A DNA stretch of 64,000 bases from Phalacrocorax aristotelis (lineage: Eukaryota > Chordata > Aves > Suliformes > Phalacrocoracidae), in contig NC_134281.1 in the NCBI RefSeq assembly GCF_949628215.1, forward strand, positions 45,032,512 to 45,096,511, read 5' to 3'. How positions within the stretch are numbered: the stretch's first letter is position 1; every line of letters starts with the position of its first letter. Below are positions 54,501 to 64,000 of the stretch, in pieces. The notes under the pieces are model-generated. The model ran no database searches and was not told the DNA's origin. It worked only from the letters and a program-made list of their open reading frames with translations. A program made the position numbers and the translations under genes.

Positions 54501-57500
54501 CTAGTTAAATCATCCCTAATGCCTTTAAAGACATCACCTGGGTCTGATGTTGGTTCGCCTTTCAGCTCACCTGCTTTAAATTGCAAGATGGGAATTCTGG
54601 ATGTAAACTCTCCTTCACATGGATCAGTCCAAAGTCCTCATATTATGAGAAGGGGACCAAAGCTGTGGACGTCAGGTTCAGGTAGTGATTTTTCCATGGC
54701 ACTGTTTTTAGCCTTGTAGTCATAAGTGTAGTAGGCATGTCAACAGAAGTCTATATTTTGAGGATTAAAATGACAGGAAGCAGTTTTTCTGAAGATACTG
54801 TGTTTCTCTTGTAGATCTGCAAATGAATGGTTCCCACCACGAGTCCTTCCCAGTGCTCTCTGCTGCAAGAGTTAGCAGTGAGGCAGTACAGCCAAGCTTT
54901 ATTTACACATGGCTTCAGAACAAGCAAGAACAGGTAGAGTACAAGTTGCAGTCCAGATAGGTTACAGCCAGTAACGCAGCTTAGGCGTTCTCTGTTCTGA
55001 AAGAAATTTCAATTTTTGTTAATAAATACTTCCTTCTCCAATTAATGTACATAACAAAAATCCTTCCCCTCACCCCCCCAATCCCTTTATACTGTGAGAG
55101 GGGTTGAAGAGGGCCAACTGTGCATACCTGCAGATAAATACAGATTATACTTAATCATTTTTTCCTTTCCAGATAAAAAACTTCTTGTCAAAACGAGTGC
55201 TGATAATGTATTTCTTCAGCAAGGTAATCATGATCTTATGTTTTGTGACTGAACAGCGTGGACTAGAAATGCATAAGTGTGTGGGTTCTGCTGTGGCACC
55301 TTTTGCATATAGTAATGTAGAAGGTTCTAAAACCTTTCTTTTAATCTAGGGTTTTCTGTAAGTACAACTTTGTATTTACTGTGAGTTTCATAGCAGGAGT
55401 ATCACATGCCTGCATACAAAAAGAACAGTAATACCTGTTTAAACTTACCTGATTATAAGCTGCGTTTTGCTTAAAGCATCATGTACTAGTATAAAACAAC
55501 TAAACTTAAATGCAATTGTCTCACTATACTAATTGTAAGATGACATGGCTTCTAGTTAATGTTGAAATCCAGTTAACTACCTTTTTGTTAGGTCAGTGTA
55601 CCAAATTAATTCTTTATATTTTTCTTTTGTGGGAGAAGTGGTTAGCTAGAATGTTGGGAATTTCGCCTTATGAAATATTGGTGCTAATATTACTACTACT
55701 TTTCAGGTGAACTTGAACACTTAAACTAAATTTGCATAGTATTTACACAGAAAAACAATTAGGTATTTCCCTTAGCATAATTGGACAATAAATCAGTTGA
55801 GTTTTACAGAAGCATCCCACCTACTTTAGGCCTTTGTTTTTCAGAGATTTAAATGTTTCCTGCAAGTAGAGATCATATTTTTATATGCAGATCTTTTCTG
55901 TGTGTATGATAATGGTTTATGCTTACATGTACAGCAGTGTTTTCTGATCAGTTATAAACTGGAGCAGAGGCTGAGGCAAGCAAGATCATGAAATAGGCCT
56001 GGGGTAATCGTATTGCTCATTTAGCCCTTGAAAACTAGTTGGCTAATATACTTTCTTTTCTGGAAGTCTTAACCATAGCTATAGCTTTGTGGGCAGCTCC
56101 TGTCCAAAAATAGTTTCTTAAAAGATCAGATTTTTCTGGGTATTCCCTGAGATCTGTCAGCCTCGCAGATCTTTTGTAAGGGGAGGGACATGATGCTGTT
56201 GAATGTGTAATACCTTAATTGAAACCTGCAATTTTGGTAATGTTATTTACAAAGTGCACTCAGAATACTTTGATTTCTTCTCAGCACCCAGAAGCCTCCA
56301 TCCAAGCTGTCTTCTCTGATGCCCAGATGCATATCTGGGCTTTGGAAGGTAAGCAGTTTCTGTTCCCAGGTTCCCACTCCGGCTCATCAAACCACAACTA
56401 AAAGGATCTGATTCCAGGTTTCTGGGGCTCTGTGCTTTATAAATGTGATGGAAGAAAAATCTTTGAATCTATTTTGACAAAAACCTGACTGCATTTCAGA
56501 TACCAACATGAATAAAGGTCTAACATACTTGTTAGTTTTGAGATCCCATGCGAGATCTCTTAGTTTATGTTCTGCAGACATTTGGTAGAAATTCCTAAAC
56601 TTGATTTCTGTTGCTTCTCTCCCACATAAACCTATGTATCACTTTTATTTTTCTTTTTTTTCTAGTAACAAATTTATGATGCCTCTTTACAACAGCTTTT
56701 CTGACTAAAGGCTCTGAGTCTTTCTCTGTTAATCACAGAGAGTTGAGAGAGGGAGGCACTCAGGTAGTAGCTTAACAAATAAGTGGAAAAAGATGGTCTG
56801 CAGAGAATTAGAAGAACAATGACAGTATGTGGTTGCACTACACGATTTTTTAGTTTGTTTCAAAGTCATGAGCAAACACTGGTATTGATAGAATCTTCTA
56901 TTAGATTTGCCTGTGCAAACGGTGATCTTTCTTCCTAGGTTATATGTTTTATGGGGAGATATGCCAGGCTCTGTCAGACTGAAGGTGATGAGTTAGGGCG
57001 TATAGAGTCAGGAGGCGGGAATCACACATACAGTTTGCAGAAAAGCAGAATATACCATTTGTCTTTTAACTAAGGGCAGAGGGCTAGGCTGCAATTTTTA
57101 AAAAATATAATAAACCAGTAGACTGAGAAGGGTTTAAAGCTAAATCAAGGTTTCCTTCAAAGTAGTAGAGAATTCTCCTCATACAAGCTGAACAAAGAAA
57201 ATTAAGTGATCTGGAAATGTTTGTGTATGGCTAGAAGAATTGGGAAGTAGGTCCTGTCTCTTGGTTGATGTCAGGAACAGCTCCAGAGCAGTGGAAAGAG
57301 GGAGCCAATGCTTTTTTAAAATTTATGCATAATCTCTCTTGCATTATCACCAACCTCAAACTATTGTATGCCTGTCAAACCAGTGACTGGTTTAGTCCTG
57401 AAGCAAGCCAAAGCTGAGTTAACTGCATCTGGCTGCAGTAAGTCCTGAAGAGTTCCACCGCACTAGCAGAATCTTCAGGCAAAACTATGATCTTTGTTAA

Positions 57501-59698
57501 TGCTTCAGAAGTTGAGATTTCAGTAATAATAGCAAACTTTTTTTTTTTTTAAAGGTCTGTCTCATTTGGTAGCAGCCTCCTTTACTGAAGACCAGTTTGG
57601 AGTTGTCCAAACTACGCTGCCAGCTATCCTGAATACTTTACTGACTCTTCAGGAGGTAAAAAATGTTAACTTTTCCTTATTGCAGTAGTAGTTTAGGGGA
57701 AGGGAAGGAGTTTTGTTGATTTTATATTTTGACATTGCTGAGCAGTCGTAGCGTTCAAGTTGTTACCACTGTAAATGGCTTCTCTTCTGCAGTTAATCTA
57801 AACAAAACAGCTAGTTGCCACTATGTGCGTTATGAAACAGCTGATTAAAAACCTTGTTAGGATTTTAAAATGTAGAAGTAGAAAGCATGTTTTTAATGGC
57901 ATGTTTAATTTAAAAAGTACTATGTGCTCAGTCAAAGACCTTATTTCAGGGATACAGAAATTACAATACTGTATTTTATGCATAGTTAGGACTTTATCTT
58001 TGTTTGGGTGTACACAATTCCTCATGCAACCTGGAGCACTTGGAGACATTGCAAATAGCAGGAGATAAGATCTCTCTGGTGTTTCTCTACTAAGATATTA
58101 CTCTCAAATTACTGATGTTTGTGTAATGTGAATTTGAAAAAAGCCAGATTTGTTTCCAAGGCTCTGCGTGCCCTAGTGACATAATCATTTTACGCTGCCT
58201 TAATGGAGATTCTTGGAAAGAATTCAGAGGTTATTAAAGTTCTTCAGTGTAAGTCATCTATTCCAAGAACAGGCACCAGAGGAAAAAAACCAAAACCCAA
58301 TACCCTTGTTTCTGAAAGAAGCAGGTAATAATACAGGACAGAATTGTATTTCTATTGCAGCATGTGCTGTGCTTAGCATTTAAGACTTATTAACAGAGAA
58401 TCTTATTTCACAGAACTTGGTTCTGTGTTCACGTCGATGGCCAGGAAATGCAAGGTCAGGCTCAGTCTCCAACGTGTTTTTGTGTGTCTTGGTGGAATTT
58501 CTGAACTTGCGCTTTCTTTTTGATTTATTTGACATAAACTTGTTGCTAGTTACATTATAAAATAATTGAACAGATGAAACGAGTTCACTTACGTTTTTCT
58601 CAATCAGGTTGTAGACAGACATTTCAAACTGCCTCATGTTTCTAGCAAGCCCCCCAGGATTTCAGGAAGTCTGGTGGACACATCTTACAAAACGCTACGA
58701 TTTGCACTTAGAGCATCTCTGAAAACAGCTCTATACCGGATAACTGCTGTCTTTGGAGAGCACTTAAAGTAAGAACTTTTTCATTATTGCTTGCTTGCTA
58801 AATTTAGTTTTAATTAATGTTACTGTAGGATCTGTGAAAAGGGAAGTTTGGGCAAAAATCCTTTCAGGTCATTACTCTGATATGGTATTGTATTTTTTGA
58901 TTTGTAGAACCTTAAAAAGTTCTTGCGTAGATATATGGTCCCCCTTAGAAATTTATTATTCATAGATTTCTGGGCAATTTTTCTTAGTGACTTTTTATGA
59001 ACTCTGTAGAAGCAGTCCATGAATACCACTGGTTTAATAAATACTAGCTGTTGAAAAAAAGTAAATCAACTAGAGACAATTGTCTGTTCTGTAGGGACAG
59101 AATCCTGAGAATTCTGTGAAGAGTCCAAATAATTAAATTCCCTTTCTGCTCGGTTGTCTGGTGGCTCTTTCTCAGCTACTGTCGCAGCAGGCAGACTTTC
59201 CTACTTGGCCTCCGAATATGTGGGACTGAAACTTCCTGCAGTATCTGCCCATCTCTCCCTGTGGGGATGAAATGTTACTCAGTTTGGAAGTGCTAGATAG
59301 ACAGGAGAGATCATTTGGAGAGATTCTTTCTTACCTAAATCATTCTTGCAAGTTAAACAGTTGCTTTTGTCTGCTTAAAGGTAAGGAAATAGACTAGGTT
59401 TTCTGGGACATGTGCTTTTTAGTAGTAGAAGCTGTTGAGGTTAAGAATGGAGTTTTAAGGGTTAATATACTTTTTTGTCTTTTTCCTGGAACGTAGGTTT
59501 TTTATACAGCTGGGTTTTCTAAAATTTAGCTTCAGTGTAATTGTTGATTTCAATGTATACTTAATTTTGGCATGAGGCTTTTTTTGTGGTGTATTATATT
59601 TAATTTAAACTCTATGTTCTGCATTTGTTTTTAGTGCAGTGCAAGTGTCTACAGAACATAAGAAAAGACTTCAGCAATTCTTGGAATACAAAGAATAA
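42073..59698 (+). CDS. NDC1: NDC1 (TMEM48), transmembrane nucleoporin
   Basis: Multipass nuclear-envelope protein that anchors the nuclear pore complex and binds ALADIN and NUP35; needed for pore assembly. Eighteen coding exons: 42073-42120, 42192-42312, 43605-43706, 44100-44274, 44770-44908, 46269-46377, 47775-47826, 48459-48591, 50803-50895, 52203-52284, 53176-53331, 54427-54681, 54815-54933, 55173-55223, 56285-56348, 57555-57655, 58608-58768, 59635-59698 (stop TAA). All are in phase and give 674 residues, the human length. The N-terminal half has about six hydrophobic spans, for example [18 protein letters not shown] and [19 protein letters not shown], and the conserved [18 protein letters not shown]. 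The cytosolic half holds a Ser/Pro-rich variable stretch (residues about 400-500), then the highly conserved [20 protein letters not shown] and [20 protein letters not shown]. It ends FLEYKE. Exon 1 is the least conserved part. Confidence 0.97.
43972..44034. repeat. G/T-rich simple repeat (TTGG and TTTG units)
   Basis: GTTGGTTGG, a long T run and GGTTGGTTGGTTGG lie in the NDC1 intron about 65 bases before the acceptor of the fourth coding exon (44100). Low complexity, no coding sign. Confidence 0.7.
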
Positions 59699-59885
59699 AT
59701 AACAGATTTTGATGCAGCTACTGTTTCGCTTTTTTTTTTTCCTCAACACTCTCGGTAAGAAGAAAGTGGGACTAATGAGCCTTTTTTTCCCTGGCTTTTT
59801 GGAAAAGCATATGGATGTTCAAGTCACAGAACAAAACTTGTAGAATTGTAGAAGAGTTCTTCTGAGTTTGGATCATCTTTTGTGT

Positions 59886-59891
59886 AATAAA
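59886..59891 (+). terminator. NDC1: NDC1 poly(A) signal AATAAA
   Basis: First AATAAA past the stop region, about 190 bases after the NDC1 stop codon and followed by an A/T-rich run. Later signals, such as 61956-61961, could support a longer 3' UTR. Confidence 0.6.
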
Positions 59892-62800
59892 ATTTTTTAA
59901 AAATTCAACTTGCCTTATTTTAATACCACTTACAAATGAGAAAGCGTCAGTTCTTATTTTATGTAAGCCTATGACATTTGAGATAATCAGAGTTACTTTG
60001 CCACTCAGATCTTTCACTGTTCTTCACAATGTATTCTTTTCCTACCCTGTCCTGTTAAAGGCCTGAGTAGAGATTTACCTAGACACTTAATGTGCCGAAG
60101 TGTTTCATAAATTCAGTTGATAACACTTTTAGTGCAGATGAAGTGTGTACTTTAAGAGTAGGAAACAGATGTGCCCAGGAATAGAACATGCTACTCTTCT
60201 GTAAGGCAGAAGTATTCCTTCATAGTAAAATGGGTGTGTGGAAAGACATTGTTAAGACACAAATACTGCTTGAAAAAGTTAGCAGCTTGGATTTTATCTT
60301 TAAGGTGACCTAGGAAACCAAGTTCTGATCTATGCCGAAACATATAGGAACATTACGGCATTCAGTAAAACTCCAAGTAATGATATTGTAAATTAAAGTT
60401 TGGATCAACAGCTTTCTGTTAAGGTGGATAGGAAGGATGTTTGCAGCATATATCCAACTTTTTCAAAATAATATACATTATTGGTAGTTTCTGGTGAAAA
60501 CTATGACTTTAAAAGCATTTTTTAAAACTTCTTATCTGGAAGTAAACCTGTCCAAGTTGTTTGAAAGTTAACTACTCAATTTTTAAACTGACTTCAGTTA
60601 CTATGATATCTACACTAGAAAGTGTGTGGAGTATGAAGCACTTAGGTGTAGCTGCAGTACCTTACCGTAATTTCCTTGAGATAAAAGTAACCTAAATGGT
60701 CTTGCAAATGAATTTAGTGTGATAAAGGGAAACAACATTTGGATCATTTTCCTTCCATTCTCTTCAATGCTGTTAGTCCTATGGGGTTTTGGTTGTTTTT
60801 TTTTTTTCCTAGAGGACCTAAGGTCCAAAGATGGCCACAGTGTCAGTTACGTTGGTGTGATGAAATAGTGTTTGTATAGTAATAATTCTTTAGGGAGACT
60901 GTAAGGTTTGGGTAAAAGAAAAAAACCCACACCTACAATGAGACTTACATATTGCTTTCCTCAGTATGGAGACATGTACTTTTCTTGTAATGCAGACGCT
61001 GCCTGTGTTAGATATGATGGTGGATACTAGAACTATATTGTTCCTTTTGTGTCGAGGTGGCTTATGGCAAACGGTGATGGGCTGCCTTTCATTATCAGAG
61101 AATCACAGGTTGGAAGGGACCTCAGGGATCATCTAGTCCAACCTTTATATTTGAGGGTTAAGCACAAAGTCTTCTAAAGCTTCCCCAAGCTTAACTTTTA
61201 CCACAGGTTTGACTATTACGTCACAGCCTCTTGCTTGTCTGGCTGATTAAGTAATTTAATATGTTTATTTTCTGGTATTGTGATGCACACCTGGAGTTAA
61301 AACAGCACTTTAGCTAGTACCTCGGGTGTAACTATTGACCCCAATACTTCAGCCAAAAGTTTCAAATATATTTTTCATGCATTTAAAGAGGTGCAGAATA
61401 TTTTGGGTTTTTTTTTATTCTGGTATTTTCTGCAACACTCCCACAACTCTAAGCTGTAAGTAGTAATTAACAGTGTTATGGCTGTCAGCAGCAGGCTTAA
61501 AATGTAGACTTCCTTTTATGCCAAAGTGCTTGAGGTCTGTCCTTGTGTTGCTGTACAGATTTGCACATGACATCCACTAACATGCGTGTGATTCATGGAA
61601 GAATTCTTTGTGTATGACAGATGAGCTTTCAAAAGTGGAAGACACTTTTTTTTAAACCTTTACTTAAAAGTGCATCTTTAACAGTAACTCATGCTCATGA
61701 ATGTAAGTCTACAAGGATATAAAATGTATGCTGGGTGCCCTCTGAAGATGCGGTAACTGGCTTGCCCAACTCAAACAGGGATAACATTCTAGTTTTGGCT
61801 TCGGGAATAATTACATTCCTCTGGCAAACTGCTGGTGTTTCAAGTCCTTTTATATACTTCTGTCTTAACATAAAAATAATCAGTCTGTGAAGCCTCCGTG
61901 AGGTATGGGAAGTGTCTCTTGAGTTCATTCCTGCATTCTGGGTAATGAGGAAAAAAATAAAGCCTTTTTACAATTGGTTTCTATGTAACTGCAGCTAAAT
62001 TGGATCCCTCAAGCCTGATAATATTTCTCATCTGTTTAATCATCTCAAAGCTGAGCTGCACCTTCTTGCTGAATTGCATACGAAATGCACAAGTGGAACT
62101 GATAGCATTTGGTTTGATTGCTATTCTGGTAAGCCTGTGAACTGCCTGTCTCTCCCTAAAGATTAGCTGTAGTCAAGAATATCTGAAATTATTTCTACCG
62201 CAGCTGCAGAGAGGTATGCTGTTGATTGTTCAGATCTGTTTTCCTGTTGGAATGAAATAATGAAACAGAGGCTTTAGCTCTTAAGCAGTCTCTCATAAAT
62301 ATGAAAAAAACCCCACCCAACCCTATCCTGCTTCATTTTCTGAGATACAACTTCAAAAATTTGGGCTGTGGGTGGACAAATGTGGTGGCCCTAGTCCTTC
62401 AAACGATTGTACACTGCTGTCTGAGGGAGGCAGGCAGGACTTGCTCCCTCAACAGGAACTCTTTGCCACTTTGGAGAGTTGTCTCAATGCCAATTGCAGC
62501 TCAGGGCCTGAATGCACCCTTGAAATGAAGTGGTTTCGATTCTGTTGCTGCCTACTTTGAATAGAGGCTGTACTGTATGTACTGTGCTTGGTGTCTTAAG
62601 GCCTTGAGCAGCCATCTTTCCACCTACTGAGATACACGTATGGCTCCGAGGGCAAGGCAAGCCCCCCTGCAGATGCATCCAGCTGCATGGAAGTATCAGT
62701 CTCTTGCAGATGAATTTGTTGGTACCTGTTCAGTCACAGGCAAGTTGTGCAGTCTGTGGGCTGTGTGCTCACCAGACCTCCACCCCAGCTACTGCAGCTG

Positions 62801-64000
62801 GCCATGTGCCGGGGTCTGATGCTTTCAGGTAATTGGGTCTATATGTGTGTGAATCCATATGAGGTGGCCCTAGGAGCACCTGCAGCTGTGGAAGTGCCTT
62901 TTGCCATGTGCAGTGCTGTTCCCTTTTCCCAGGAGATGAATGATAGCAGTTTGCAGTGCTTTGCATGTTCAGACAGGCATTTGATAGCTGTAGGGCTTCA
63001 CACACTGATGGCAGCCACGCTTCTGCTGCTCCATCACCACCTTTCTACAAAGCTGCAATAAAAAGATGAAGCTCTGGGTGGAATCATCATAGATGCTGCA
63101 AGCTGACGACCCTCTCCACTACCCACACCCCCTCCTGTGGTCTTGATATTTTCCATCGCCAGTACTGTGTTGACATATTTGCTATGTGGATCAAATGCAT
63201 TTGGGTGCTGTGGACATACCTGCAGTGTGGTTTGTCAAGCTCTTGTGGTGTGAGAGGCTGTTCTCACATCAGAATATTGCTTCCCCTTGCTGCAGACTCA
63301 TGGCAGAGATTTGCATCTGGCATATCAGCTTTGGACAAACCTGTAGGATAAACAAACTGTACAGCTCCTGTGCCTGAGAAAACAGGCTGTGAGAGAGAGC
63401 AAAACCTACATTGTACTCTGATTTCAGAAGACAAAAAATAAATTGGAGAAGACCTTGCCTTTCTGCCCTTGCAGAAATCTTGGGCCTACACTAGAGCTGG
63501 TCAGGAGATAAATGAACGTGGTGTCTCTGGAGCCTGCCATGAGATCAAAACACAGATTCAAGGGGGAATAGTTCCATGTGTGCTCTGCTGGACGTACTAG
63601 CTGACTCTTCAAATAGGTGGTGATGGCATAGGAGTAGTTATCTCTTTTTTCTTCTTCTTCTTTTTTTAATACCCCTAAAGAGTCAGTTCCAAAAGTAGTA
63701 AGAATTTCAGAGAAAACTGTGGCCTAAGAAGCATGTGCATGTGCTCACACAATCGTCAAATGAACCAAGTGCAGAGTGAATAGTGAGCTCTTCTCCCTTC
63801 CCTGCCAAAAACACAGAAAAAAATACAGGCTTTGCCTCTCGCTTCTTGAATAACTCAACATTTAAATCTGACTACTAAAACAACAGTGCTGGGGCAGGCT
63901 GTTGTATTTAACTGCATCTTGTCTGAAAAGGTATGGCGAGGGCCCTGCAATGAATTTTGAAGGAACTGGGAGTGGGATTAGATAGCCTTCTACAAGTTAA
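59892..64000. other. Stretch downstream of NDC1, no gene recognised
   Basis: Contains possible extended NDC1 3' UTR and intergenic sequence. Open frames are all near or below 100 codons and none shows a domain or splice-compatible partners. In other amniotes GLIS1 lies beyond NDC1 in the same direction; none of its zinc-finger exons is visible here. The only named element is a CR1 scrap near 61100. Confidence 0.55.
61096..61190 (-). mobile_element. CR1 LINE scrap (3' end)
   Basis: AGAGAATCACAGGTTGGAAG, GGACCTCAGGGATCATCTAG and TCCAACC are the reverse complement of the end of CR1. Only about 95 bases remain. It lies downstream of NDC1, antisense to that gene. Confidence 0.8.

Overview
The window is vertebrate nuclear DNA, almost certainly from a bird. 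It holds spliced genes with GT-AG introns, CpG-island promoters, two CR1 LINE fragments and little other repeat. Its seven genes match, in order and orientation, the block TMEM59-LDLRAD1-LRRC42-HSPB11-DIO1-YIPF1-NDC1 known from human 1p32 (read in reverse), packed into about 60 kb. The compactness and CR1 relics favour a bird over a mammal. The species cannot be named from sequence alone.

Layout: 1-5091, the last six coding exons of TMEM59 (+), with its 5' exons off the left edge; 5092-9708, no recognised gene; 9709-14089, LDLRAD1 (+, six coding exons, first one only 7 codons); 14090-18880, no gene; 18906-25946, LRRC42 (-, seven coding exons and a probable non-coding first exon); 25040-26650, a CpG island with a head-to-head promoter shared by LRRC42 and HSPB11; 26451-29177, HSPB11/IFT25 (+); 29619-33866, DIO1 (-), a selenoprotein gene with an in-frame TGA and a recognisable SECIS element; 34600-35080, CpG-island promoter of YIPF1; 35051-41572, YIPF1 (+), including a 200-N assembly gap that falls inside an exon and appears to be artificial; 41600-42560, CpG-island promoter of NDC1; 42073-59891, NDC1 (+, 18 coding exons); 59892-64000, no recognised gene, with one CR1 scrap.

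All complete genes have intact reading frames when spliced by eye. Deduced lengths are LDLRAD1 206, LRRC42 422, HSPB11 141, DIO1 247 (including Sec), YIPF1 306 (if the gap is collapsed) and NDC1 674 residues, close to what I recall for the human orthologues. The genes share no pathway: endosome/autophagy (TMEM59), an LDLR-A membrane protein (LDLRAD1), a leucine-rich repeat protein (LRRC42), ciliary transport (HSPB11), thyroid hormone activation (DIO1), Golgi trafficking (YIPF1) and nuclear pore assembly (NDC1). They are neighbours by conserved synteny, not as a functional operon.

I found no convincing undescribed biological system. The points most worth following are the DIO1 SECIS, the false gap in YIPF1, the GC-rich minisatellite in the LRRC42/HSPB11 promoter island, the facing 3' ends of HSPB11 and DIO1, and an old repeat with a duplicated 55-bp unit in an LRRC42 intron.
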